Source: Clostridiaceae bacterium BRH_c20a (GTDB lineage Bacteria; Bacillota; Peptococcia; Peptococcales; BICA1-8). From it: a stretch of 64,000 nucleotides of DNA. The position numbers and the translations under genes are program-made. The notes under the pieces are model-generated. The model was not told the DNA's origin. It searched no databases and worked only from the letters and a program-made list of their open reading frames with translations. Shown piece by piece: positions 26,766 to 34,361 of the stretch. The stretch lies in assembly GCA_000961765.1 (NCBI GenBank), contig LADT01000086.1, positions 62,001-126,000 on the forward strand, written 5' to 3'. How positions within the stretch are numbered: the first letter of the stretch is position 1; every line of letters begins with the position of its first letter.

Positions 26766-27518
26766 TTAACGAACCTGTGACTCACCCTTTAAGGAGATAA
26801 TTCCCTCAAACGCTTTTTTGACTTCGTTTTCCTCACCATCGATAACCAGAACTACGGCTCCTTCAGAGCCGTCTACTCCACCTGATGCGATACACTTTGC
26901 TTTGACCTTATAAAGAGTCTCCAAGGCTGTAATTTCTGTGACAACTGTTGCCCCCAACATCGGCATAAGACCAACCTTATCACCTATTGCTTCATCAATT
27001 GGGTGACCTGCCATAAATTCAACAGCCCCACGTACATCAGGTACAAGCTTTTCCAGGCCAATAGGAACCACCAGCTCAATTCCCCGTTGTAAGAGCGGAC
27101 CCCAGGCAGCACCTATCGTACCTCCCATGTTGTTCGAAGCTAACACGGCCGCTAATCCAGTATGATCGACTGCATTTCCCCCTTTGATAAACACATCACC
27201 TGGTTCAATTTGAGGAAGATACGTTTTCCAATGAAAATCCCTTTCCATTGCTTTTCCCTTAGTAATAAGATAGGGATGAATTCGATCCTCTTCATTGCTG
27301 AGTCCAGTCTTCCCTTCGGTCACAATACCAACCGTATATGTACTCTTTTTTTGAATGGTTTCGCCGAGAAATTCCTCTACAAGGAATCCATTCGTCGTTC
27401 CACCGGCTAGAATAATGGTGTGATTGTTAAGGGCCCTTTGAATACTTGGTAAGGCTTTAACTCCCTTCGCAATCAGTCGCTTCGATTCACTTGATGTAAG
27501 TGTGATTTGTGCTCGCAT
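26766..27518 (-). CDS. Conserved hypothetical protein, possible carbohydrate/nucleotide-binding fold
   Basis: 250 residues starting MRAQITLTSSESKRLIAKGV behind GAGGAGG; the track's 13-codon extension lacks a ribosome site. Glycine-rich stretches IILAGGTTNGFLVEEFLG, DVFIKGGNAVDH and NMGGTIGAAWGPLLQRGIELVVPIGLEKLVP suggest a nucleotide- or phosphate-binding Rossmann-like fold. No membrane segment. I do not recognise the family. The gene stands alone. Confidence 0.7.
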   Translation of the reverse strand: MRAQITLTSSESKRLIAKGVKALPSIQRALNNHTIILAGGTTNGFLVEEFLGETIQKKSTYTVGIVTEGKTGLSNEEDRIHPYLITKGKAMERDFHWKTYLPQIEPGDVFIKGGNAVDHTGLAAVLASNNMGGTIGAAWGPLLQRGIELVVPIGLEKLVPDVRGAVEFMAGHPIDEAIGDKVGLMPMLGATVVTEITALETLYKVKAKCIASGGVDGSEGAVVLVIDGEENEVKKAFEGIISLKGESQVR

Positions 27519-27628
27519 TCTAATTTCCTCCTCATCATAATGTACATTTAAGATCATTAAAACTTTCTCAATTGTAGACTGCTGTTAATTCAAACCCACC
27601 TGCCCTGATGTTTAATTAATTGCCATAG

Positions 27629-27796
27629 TCACTGTTCTGTTAGAAAGTTCTCATTTTTTTCTTCCATGATTCCTAAGTGTTTTTTTATAAGAGCTAGTTC
27701 TTCAAGAATAATTTTGGTATTTATCCAGGCTGCAATGGAACCAATAATTGCAAGAAATAAAATAATTCCAATTATTATATTAAAGAAATCAGTCAC
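27629..27796 (-). CDS. Small single-helix membrane protein (55 aa)
   Basis: Not in the ORF track. One hydrophobic helix (FFNIIIGIILFLAIIGSIAAW) followed by a charged tail (KKHLGIMEEKNENF). Codon pattern is coherent, but the start is uncertain: GTG overlaps the GGAGG it would need, and TTG two codons upstream has only a weak site. The rest of 27519-28016 holds no supported gene; a short stop-limited plus-strand reading frame ending at 27955 has no start. Confidence 0.4.
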   Translation of the reverse strand: MTDFFNIIIGIILFLAIIGSIAAWINTKIILEELALIKKHLGIMEEKNENFLTEQ

Positions 27797-28016
27797 CTCC
27801 AAATTCTTTTGATATTAAAACTACTATCTAATCTTAATTATAACTTATTCTTCAATTATTGTCGTAAAATTAGCCCTAAGGGTTTCAATCTGCTTGACCG
27901 AATGCTCATAACAAGAGGATGGTTGGCTTATTATCCAATGTGCGAAATCCAATGAGAAGCACGCCAGCCATTGTTTACCCTCATTATTACAATTTTTTAC
28001 TAATATTCATTATTAA

Positions 28017-28051
28017 AGCCTAGGGGTACCCCTAGGCTAAACTTTTTTACT
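28017..28051. terminator. Hairpin downstream of the MORN gene
   Basis: AGCCTAGGGG / CCCCTAGGCT with a 2-nt loop; the T-rich tract is better on the plus strand than on the minus strand, where the MORN gene lies. Confidence 0.6.
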
Positions 28052-28060
28052 TTATAATAA

Positions 28061-28465
28061 TTATTCTACTTTAATTCCTTTTTTCCACACCCCGTTCTCT
28101 ACATTTCCATCTGCTTGAATTATTCTCCCCTTTCCGTTGGGCAAATCGTTTTTCCATTCTCCTTCATATTTTTCTCCATTTGTGAAAAACATGGTTCCAC
28201 GGCCTTGTCTGCTTCCATTCACATATTCACCCACATACTTGCGCCCATCAGGGAAAGTTAATACACTTTTTTGACCGTGAGGCCTTCCTTGCTTCCAATG
28301 GCCAAAATACTTCCGCCCATCGGTAAAAGTCAAGGTTCCCTCTCCTTCTGCTATACCTTCCTTAAGCTCGCCAACGTACTTAGATCCATCAGCTAAATCC
28401 AGAGTCCCCCTGCCATTCTTGTCTCCACTAATGAACTTAGCTCCTTTTTTCTTTCTCCAAAACAT
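28061..28465 (-). CDS. MORN-repeat protein
   Basis: 134 residues made of about five MORN repeats of the G-x-G-x-(L/M)-x-(F/L)-x-D/N-G-x-x-Y-x-G-x-(W/Y) type, for instance DGRKYFGHWKQGRPHG and NGEKYEGEWKNDLPNGKG. The first ~12 residues (MFWRKKKGAKF) are basic. MORN sheets bind lipids or proteins in other systems; the role in bacteria is mostly unknown. No signal peptide. Alone between terminators. Confidence 0.88.
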   Translation of the reverse strand: MFWRKKKGAKFISGDKNGRGTLDLADGSKYVGELKEGIAEGEGTLTFTDGRKYFGHWKQGRPHGQKSVLTFPDGRKYVGEYVNGSRQGRGTMFFTNGEKYEGEWKNDLPNGKGRIIQADGNVENGVWKKGIKVE

Positions 28466-28701
28466 TTAGACACTCCCCGTTGCTTAATAGGTTTTATATC
28501 ATTCCGAAACAATAGCAATATACTCTTACTATATTTTTTCTACAATCGAAAAGAAATTCCTGCAAAAATAAAAAGCAGTATATCTATACTTAACCCAAAT
28601 TGTTCTTTCTAAACCTATTTATATAGGTTTAACTGCTACCATATCGAAATAATCTATACCATTATAAACATGGAGTCCTGCCATGGCAATTTATGCTCCC
28701 T

Positions 28702-30222
28702 TTAACGTAAGGGTTTTGCTTTCCGTATTTGCTTGTTTTTACCTGCTAAGCCAAGGGTCTGCGCTGTTGAAATATTTACCTGATGCAGAAGCTCCGGGTT
28801 TTCCATTAGTTTCAAGCCATATGAAGGAATCATTTCTTTTATTTTCGGTTCCCATCCTTTTATATGTTGGGGGAAACATTTTGTTAATACTTCAAGCATT
28901 GTGGAAACGACGGTGGAAGCACCCGGAGAAGCGCCGAGCAATGCTGCTATCGAACCATTAGCGGCAGTAACAACTTGCGTACCAAATTGAAGCATTCCTT
29001 TGCCGCCATCTGCAGTATCTTTGATAACCTGTACACGTTGGCCCGCTACTACTAAATCCCAATCCTCACTTTTGGAGTTCGGGACAAAATCCCGTAAAGC
29101 TTCCATGCGCTGTTCTTTTGATAACATAACTTCCTTGATCAAGTATTTTGTCAATGAAGCGTTTTTTATGCCTGACGCCAACAAAGTTACAAAATTATCT
29201 GGTTTTACGGAAGTTAACAAATCAAACATTGAACCGAATTTTAAAAACTTTGGTGAGAAGCCGGCAAACGGTCCAAAGAACAATGATTCTTTATTATCGA
29301 TAAATCTTGTGTCAAGATGCGGAACAGACATTGGAGGAGCACCAACGGGAGCTTGTCCATATACTTTTGCATAATGCTGTGCTACAATATCCGGTTTCTG
29401 ACACACCATAAATATTCCGCTTACCGGAAATCCTCCAATACCTTTTCCTTCAGGAATACCGGATTTTTGCAGCAAATGCAGGCTTCCTCCCCCGCTGCCG
29501 ATAAAGACGAATTTTGCAGTATGGCGTTCGACGGTACCGCTATCGACATTTCGCACTTTCAATTCCCACAAGCCATCGCTAGTACGTTTTAGATCATCAA
29601 CATTACGTTTGAATTTTATATCGACGTTTTTACTCTTTAAGTGGGCAAACAATATGCGCGTTAAAGCTCCAAAGTTGACATCAGTTCCTGATTCGATTCT
29701 TGTTGCAGCCATAGGCTTATTCAATATCCGGTCTTTCATCATAAGCGGAATCCATTCCATCAGTTTTCCCGGATCATCGGAAAATTCCATCCCTTGAAAC
29801 AGGGGGTTATTAGACAGCACTCCAAAACGTTTTTTTAAAAAGGCTATATTTTTTTCCCCTTGTACCCAACTCATATGAGGTAATCGCACGATAAAGTCCT
29901 GCGGATTACTTATCAGATTGCCCTTTACAAGATAAGACCAAAACTGCTTGGAAACCTGATACTCTTCATTAACTTTTATAGCTTTGCGATTATCTATGGA
30001 CCCGTCCGGTTGTTCGACGGTATAGTTAAGCTCACACAGTGACGCATGCCCCGTTCCCGCATTATTCCATTCGTTTGAACTTTCCTCTCCTGCGTTTGCC
30101 AGCCTCTCAAACACTGTAATTTCCCAGTCCGGTACTAATTCTTTCAGAAGTGTCCCCAGAGTCGCACTCATGATTCCTGCACCAATTAAGATAATGTCTG
30201 TTTTATTTTGTCTGTTATTCAT
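28702..30222 (-). CDS. mqo: Malate:quinone oxidoreductase
   Basis: 506 residues. FAD motif [21 protein letters not shown] followed by the Mqo signature [20 protein letters not shown], then [15 protein letters not shown] and the C-terminal [11 protein letters not shown]. It oxidises malate to oxaloacetate and passes electrons to the quinone pool, peripherally on the membrane. The sequence is closest in feel to Bacillus/Staphylococcus Mqo. Mqo is uncommon in Clostridia; with the Nap and haem genes here it implies menaquinone-based respiration. Acquisition from Bacilli is possible but not tested. Confidence 0.93.
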   Translation of the reverse strand: MNNRQNKTDIILIGAGIMSATLGTLLKELVPDWEITVFERLANAGEESSNEWNNAGTGHASLCELNYTVEQPDGSIDNRKAIKVNEEYQVSKQFWSYLVKGNLISNPQDFIVRLPHMSWVQGEKNIAFLKKRFGVLSNNPLFQGMEFSDDPGKLMEWIPLMMKDRILNKPMAATRIESGTDVNFGALTRILFAHLKSKNVDIKFKRNVDDLKRTSDGLWELKVRNVDSGTVERHTAKFVFIGSGGGSLHLLQKSGIPEGKGIGGFPVSGIFMVCQKPDIVAQHYAKVYGQAPVGAPPMSVPHLDTRFIDNKESLFFGPFAGFSPKFLKFGSMFDLLTSVKPDNFVTLLASGIKNASLTKYLIKEVMLSKEQRMEALRDFVPNSKSEDWDLVVAGQRVQVIKDTADGGKGMLQFGTQVVTAANGSIAALLGASPGASTVVSTMLEVLTKCFPQHIKGWEPKIKEMIPSYGLKLMENPELLHQVNISTAQTLGLAGKNKQIRKAKPLR

Positions 30223-30377
30223 TTTTACCTCTACTTACCCCCTTAAATTGTCAGCCTACATCTTTTCTATATCAATTATAACCTTGATATTAATGTATTA
30301 AGATTTTTTTGAAAATTAAAATATTTACCATTGCTATTATATGAAAGTTATAAGTTATAAGTTATAACATTTATGCA

Positions 30378-30641
30378 TCATAGCATTAGATCAAGAAAGA
30401 TGTCTACAACCTCAGGGTCAAATATTATGCCTGATTTTTCTTTAATTATCTGTAAAGCTTCTTCTTTGCCAATAGAATTTACTTTCAAACTATTTGTCAT
30501 TGCATCGAAAGTCTCGGCCACCCTAATAATTCTGGCTAGTTTAGGAATTTCTTCACCCTTCAGCCCTTTAGGATAACCGGATCCATCCCAATTTTCGTGA
30601 TGATTAAGAACACCTTCCGCCAAATCCATTGTCTCATCAAA
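30378..30641 (-). pseudogene. HD-GYP domain C-terminal fragment
   Basis: About 83 codons encode only the last part of an HD-GYP phosphodiesterase: HHENWDGSGYPKGLKGEEIPKLARIIRVAETFDAMT. The catalytic HD dyad and everything before it are missing, and the reading frame runs directly into the end of the neighbouring membrane-protein gene. It is a deletion remnant of a cyclic-di-GMP hydrolase gene. Confidence 0.8.
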
Positions 30642-31083
30642 TAAAAGTGTAAACTAGTATTAATATCATCCAATTAACCGCCCATAATTTTAATGAGTTT
30701 ACACCGTTAATTGCAAAATCACTAAGTGGATATAAAAAAGGTGTACGAAAATATCCCTGGGTATGTACAGGAATATCCATTATTATATGTAAAATCCAAG
30801 CACCGGCTGCAATACCAACCCTCGTATTAATATAAAATAGAATAGATACTATTACTCCAGCAATAATTAAACTATGGGTCAAACTATACATAGTATGAAC
30901 CCAAGAAGGTATAGTATTTAAACCCGGGGCGCCTCTTACCGGGACCCTTTCTACTAGCCTTATGATCACTAAGGGAGCAAAAGGCAGACCATCTGGTATA
31001 GCTCCAAAGGTCAAGGCTAGCCAATAAGAACTATGCCTTCCAAAGATAATTCCTCCCCATAAACCATGGGATAAAATATCGAA
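30637..31083 (-). CDS. Membrane-bound metal-dependent hydrolase-like protein without a canonical start
   Basis: About 148 codons with several hydrophobic helices and HIIMDIPVH and SLTHSLIIAG motifs typical of the YdjM/DUF457-like membrane hydrolases. Family homology begins at DILSHGLWGG, well before the track's internal TTG (31014). In frame before that Asp there is only TTC, ATC, ATT after a GGGGGG ribosome site, then a stop. Either a non-standard ATC/ATT start is used or the start codon has been lost and the gene is dying. The downstream HD-GYP fragment shows this locus is degrading. Confidence 0.55.
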   Translation of the reverse strand, partial: FDILSHGLWGGIIFGRHSSYWLALTFGAIPDGLPFAPLVIIRLVERVPVRGAPGLNTIPSWVHTMYSLTHSLIIAGVIVSILFYINTRVGIAAGAWILHIIMDIPVHTQGYFRTPFLYPLSDFAINGVNSLKLWAVNWMILILVYTFI

Positions 31084-31176
31084 GATAATCCCCCCACTTT
31101 CATATTCATAATTATTTTACTGTTACCCCATATCCTTATAGTTTTTCCCTTCTAAGAGGCTTTTATGACATTAATG

Positions 31177-31224
31177 AAAAAACGCCAGGTACAAGATTTC
31201 ATTTCTCTTGCCAGGCGTTTTTTT
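31177..31224. terminator. Long imperfect hairpin, bidirectional terminator
   Basis: GAAAAAACGCC pairs with GGCGTTTTTTT, with an inner CAAGA / TCTTG stem. Confidence 0.65.
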
Positions 31225-31251
31225 GTTTAACTTAATTATTTATCCCATTTT

Positions 31252-31455
31252 TACCGATCACATCCGATGATACCAGTTCTAGTAGGCTATATTGGTGGCT
31301 TTAGTGAAGGCTCAAAAACTAGAGGTTTTTTTATGTAATTATCATTTGTGATTGGATTAGCCACCACTTTTGCTATCCTAGGACTTATAGCTTCATAATT
31401 TGGTCTTATTTTTGTTTTGCTATTATAATGGGAGTACATCGCCTTGGATGTTTAA
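31252..31455 (+). pseudogene. Decayed ccdA-like (thiol:disulfide transmembrane) gene
   Basis: In one frame the plus strand reads MIPVLVGYIGGFSEGSK, then an in-frame TAA, then LSFVIGLATTFAILGLIAS, another TAA, and two more stops by 31455. This is the first and second membrane segment of a CcdA/DsbD-type protein, including the conserved P-V-L-V-G-Y-I-G-G turn, but the preceding Cys is now His and no open frame survives. CcdA normally supplies reductant to ResB/CcsA haem ligation, whose genes are intact 18 kb away. Confidence 0.7.
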
Positions 31456-31513
31456 ATTGAATCTGCTAATCTGAAAAAAAAAGGATGATAATTAAAATCC
31501 ATTATTTTTCCTC

Positions 31514-32245
31514 TTATTCATCATTATTTTCAACAACCTTTTCTAACTCCTGCTCCCGTAATTGATTAGTCTGATGTTCTTCGTTATTAGTTTCTTTGAG
31601 TATTTTATCCTCTTCGATATTTTTGTCTTTTATATTTTGCAGGTGTGGTGGCTTAATTACTATTAAACGATTAGATAGAAATGTTCTTTTTACATAAATT
31701 CTATTAGAAGGTGGTCTAAAGCCTTGTTTTGGTCTAAAGCCTTGTCTTGGTCTAAAGCCTTGTCTCGGTCTAAAGCCTTGTCTCGGTCTAAAAGATTTAC
31801 CTAATCCAAAGGGTGAAACATCTAAACCAAAGGATTTAAATAAAGAACCGATTTTTAGGGATCTTAGCTTTGTAATTATTCCATTTATAAGATTATCAAG
31901 TTTTATAGGTTGGAGTTTAAATTTTGGTCTTATAGGTTTCTTGTTTTTGTTAAGAGTTCTAGGTCTAAAATTCAATAATTGCAAAAGAGAACTAAAATCA
32001 GGCTTTGGTGCAGAAGGTCTACGCATTTGTTTACTGATTGGTTTTTTTCTTGGCTTTCTTGGTTGTTTTTCAATATTCTGCACATTATTTCGCAAACTTT
32101 CTCTAATTCTTGAAAAGGATTGGCTGATGTTGTTTATCGATTGTACTAAGTTATAAATTGAATTAGAATCTAAATTATTTTTATTTTTTGTCGTGAGATC
32201 ATTATCTAACTTGGTTTGTTCTTGTATATTATCCTTTGTAGTCAA
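31514..32245 (-). CDS. Basic low-complexity protein with FRPRQG tandem repeats
   Basis: 243 residues, no recognisable domain. The N-terminal 60 residues are Asn/Ser-rich; the centre is very basic (PRKPRKKPISKQMRRP); residues about 152-178 contain five hexapeptides FRPRQG/FRPKQG; the C-terminus is strongly acidic (EEHQTNQLREQELEKVVENNDE). This charge segregation with short repeats recalls spore coat or nucleic-acid-binding proteins such as CotG, but that is analogy only. A ribosome site AAAGGAG precedes the ATG region. Neighbouring genes are decayed. Confidence 0.6.
   Translation of the reverse strand: MTTKDNIQEQTKLDNDLTTKNKNNLDSNSIYNLVQSINNISQSFSRIRESLRNNVQNIEKQPRKPRKKPISKQMRRPSAPKPDFSSLLQLLNFRPRTLNKNKKPIRPKFKLQPIKLDNLINGIITKLRSLKIGSLFKSFGLDVSPFGLGKSFRPRQGFRPRQGFRPRQGFRPKQGFRPPSNRIYVKRTFLSNRLIVIKPPHLQNIKDKNIEEDKILKETNNEEHQTNQLREQELEKVVENNDE
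31713..31793. repeat. 18-bp tandem repeat inside the FRPRQG gene
   Basis: GGTCTAAAGCCTTGTCTC-type units begin at 31713, 31731, 31749, 31767 and 31785, four full copies plus a partial. Copies differ at one to three bases, so the array can expand or shrink in steps of six amino acids. Confidence 0.9.
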
Positions 32246-32330
32246 TTCATTTAATCTCCTTTCTAGTTATTATACTCTTCTAATAGACTATGTAAAATAG
32301 CTTAGGAAAGGTGATTAATTTATTAATAAT

Positions 32331-32441
32331 ATTAATATTTTTGTCTTGTTTGCAGGTACTTCTACAGGTTCATTAATAGCTTTAGGGTTAGCTTATGGTT
32401 TAGATATTGATGAGATTGCTTATTTAATTATTTATATTATA
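32331..32441 (+). pseudogene. Patatin-like phospholipase N-terminal remnant
   Basis: The plus strand encodes FAGTSTGSLIALGLAYGLDIDEI, the nucleophile elbow (GTSTG) of patatin-type lipases, with no start before it. After about 35 codons the frame passes into the antisense of the next gene. The rest of the lipase is missing. ORF 32346-32621 is this chimera, not a gene. Confidence 0.7.
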
Positions 32442-32444
32442 GAT

Positions 32445-33293
32445 TTATATTGGTATACAACTTTCACAGGGTACACTTACTTGGCACTTTCCACAACCAT
32501 AACGAGGTTTATATTTAATTTTTGTTTCATCTACAAATTCACAACATATGTGATGGTTTTTACCATTTTCAAAAGAAATGGCATTGACTGGGCACTGTGT
32601 GATACAAACACCACATTCTGAGCAATATTCATAAATATCCTCATACTCTCTCGCATTTGGAGTTAACTGTAACTCAGTAACTATACTTCCAAATCTACCT
32701 GCCAAACCTTTTTTAGTAATAAGTCCTTTAGATAGACCAAATGTACCAAGTCCGCACACAAAAGCAACATGCCTTTCAGACCAATTACTTGTAAATGAGA
32801 GTAGATTGGGCTCGTAGTAATCTTCATTTATTAAACCTTCAACTGGTTTTCTTTTGCTCCAAAATCCCTCATCTTGAGAGGGAGCAATACTTTGATACCC
32901 AGCATTAATTAACTCTCTTTGTAAATATAGGGATAACTTATTCAACAACATTTGTCCTTCATAACGCCCATGTAACCATTCTTGGGAAGGCCATATAACT
33001 TCAAGGCTGTTACCCCTTTTTACAGTTTCTGTAAACGGCAAGAAATAAGAGATAACAGTTTTTCCTTGGGGTAACCATTCTTTAGGAAGTTTAAAGTGAC
33101 TTCCTATTGCCACTGGGTCCTTTAGCCGTGTAAAGTATTCGTCTTCGGCATCACCAAAGGCAAGGATAGGGGCTTCGAATATCTTCATTCCCACAGTTAT
33201 ATCGGAAATAGCATTTTCCTTTTTTATATAATTATCTTCAGAAGTTTCTATAAATTCCGATGCCATTTTAATTAATTCTTGTTTAATCATCAT
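32445..33293 (-). CDS. QueG-like double [4Fe-4S] protein
   Basis: 282 residues. The C-terminal third has CSECGVCITQCPVNAI and a second cluster set around CGKCQVSVPCESC, the arrangement in epoxyqueuosine reductase (QueG) and related corrinoid/Fe-S reductases. The upstream half (SFTSNWSERHVAFVCGLGTFGLSKGLIT) matches the QueG-like core AGLGxxGxxGLL. It is shorter than true QueG and lacks the HEAT tail, so it is probably a QueG-family homologue with another substrate rather than the tRNA enzyme. Confidence 0.75.
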   Translation of the reverse strand: MMIKQELIKMASEFIETSEDNYIKKENAISDITVGMKIFEAPILAFGDAEDEYFTRLKDPVAIGSHFKLPKEWLPQGKTVISYFLPFTETVKRGNSLEVIWPSQEWLHGRYEGQMLLNKLSLYLQRELINAGYQSIAPSQDEGFWSKRKPVEGLINEDYYEPNLLSFTSNWSERHVAFVCGLGTFGLSKGLITKKGLAGRFGSIVTELQLTPNAREYEDIYEYCSECGVCITQCPVNAISFENGKNHHICCEFVDETKIKYKPRYGCGKCQVSVPCESCIPI

Positions 33294-33373
33294 TTCAACC
33301 TCCCTTAATTAGAGATTTGGTACTTTTATTTCAAATTTCTATATACATTATTAAGATTTTAAAGCGTTCTTAA

Positions 33374-33454
33374 TTAGTTCAGCAGCTTTAAAACTTCTTC
33401 CAAAGTCCTATCTTGTTCGTTAAAATTTGAGAAAGAAGCTCTTGGGACAATTCT
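33374..33454 (-). pseudogene. Short C-terminal gene remnant next to the REP/RAYT element
   Basis: A 26-codon frame RIVPRASFSNFNEQDRTLEE...N ending in TAA, with no upstream start, cut where the REP repeats begin. It reads like a protein tail; the family is not recognised. Confidence 0.35.
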
Positions 33455-33467
33455 CGAAGCAAGGGGA

Positions 33468-33498
33468 AGCAAGGGGACGGTTCTACCGCTTCCTTGCT
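33468..33498. repeat. REP-like hairpin, left of RAYT
   Basis: AGCAAGG...CCTTGCT outer stem with an inner CGGT-TCT-ACCG hairpin. It contains the RAYT stop codon. A second partial unit (GAAGCAAGGGG) lies just to the left at 33456-33466. Confidence 0.75.
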
Positions 33499-34276
33499 AA
33501 GCTTTAAATATAAGGTTAGGGGAAACCCCTAAAATTCTCGCTGCCTGTCTTTGTGTTATTTTTTCTATTCCTTTTACCTTTTGTAATATTTGGTCCCTTT
33601 CTTTCTTTGGAAGACTTTTTACTTGTGCTATTTCAATTCCATCAATTACTTTCAAAACTTCCAGTCTTGCCTCTTCATCGGACAACTTTACTTTTTCATT
33701 AATAATATCATCTAGACAACTATCATTAGTTTCTTGTTCATTAAATTGCTTGAATTTTTCCATTGCTTTGCTTTCATCTTCAAAAAACATTTTTAGTACT
33801 AATTCATTATCTAAAAGGCTCCTCGGATAAACCTTATCACCATAATACCCACGACAACTGCTCCATCGCCACTGTTCGACCCTCTTTACTAATTGCACTT
33901 TTACCGGGTTCTGGTGTATATATCTTATTACTGTTAGTAAATATTTGTCTGATTCTACATTTTCACTTTTAAACCTATCCTGAAAAAGATGTCCTGTTGT
34001 CTTATACTTTTGATTATAGTACCATACAAAGCTTACACCTAAACGTTTCATAGATATTGAAATTTCTTCGCTACCCTCTTCTAATAGTAAATGAACATGG
34101 TTATTCATAAGGCACCAACCATAAACTTGCATTTTAGAAGTTGTTTTGACCTTATTAAGAGTATCCAAAAATCTCAGCCTATCTTTGTCATCATGGAAAA
34201 TTTCCTGTCTATTGGCACCTCTTATCATTATGTGGTATATTCCAGTTTCACTTTTTTCCCTGGCACGGCGGGGCAT
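33497..34276 (-). CDS. REP-associated tyrosine transposase (RAYT, Y1/IS200-like)
   Basis: 259 residues. It opens MPRRAREKSETGIYHIMIRGANRQ and contains the HUH metal site MNNHVHLLLEE, then FQDRFKSENVESDKYLLTVIRYIHQNPVK with the conserved tyrosine region. The C-terminal ~80 residues add a helix-turn-helix-like tail (QRQAARILGVSPNLIF). It is flanked by two related hairpins carrying GGGGACGG and ACCGTCCC, so the enzyme and its REP substrates form one mobile or domesticated unit. Appears intact. Confidence 0.9.
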   Translation of the reverse strand: MPRRAREKSETGIYHIMIRGANRQEIFHDDKDRLRFLDTLNKVKTTSKMQVYGWCLMNNHVHLLLEEGSEEISISMKRLGVSFVWYYNQKYKTTGHLFQDRFKSENVESDKYLLTVIRYIHQNPVKVQLVKRVEQWRWSSCRGYYGDKVYPRSLLDNELVLKMFFEDESKAMEKFKQFNEQETNDSCLDDIINEKVKLSDEEARLEVLKVIDGIEIAQVKSLPKKERDQILQKVKGIEKITQRQAARILGVSPNLIFKA

Positions 34277-34329
34277 ATTATCACCACCTATAATTCATTT
34301 TTTCTATATTTTAGCAAATAAAAAAAAAG

Positions 34330-34361
34330 AAAGCAAGGGAACCGTCCCTACGCTTCCTTGT
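34330..34361. repeat. REP-like hairpin, right of RAYT
   Basis: CAAGG...CCTTG outer stem with inner GGGA-ACCG-TCCC. It shares AAGCAAGGG and CGCTTCCTTG with the left copy. The BCCT transporter stop codon (TAG at 34348) lies inside it. Confidence 0.75.

Noticed and set aside
27860-27955. Plus-strand protein-like tail (ITRGWLAYYPMCEIQ)
   Set aside because: No start codon, no recognised family and only about 30 codons; recorded only as a possible remnant.
28683-28961. 92-aa plus-strand ORF
   Set aside because: Antisense shadow of mqo.
31713-31793. Possible CRISPR array
   Set aside because: Units are contiguous 18-bp copies without spacers, inside a coding frame.
32346-32621. 91-aa plus-strand ORF taken as a gene
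   Set aside because: Its first third is a patatin remnant and the rest is antisense to the QueG-like gene.
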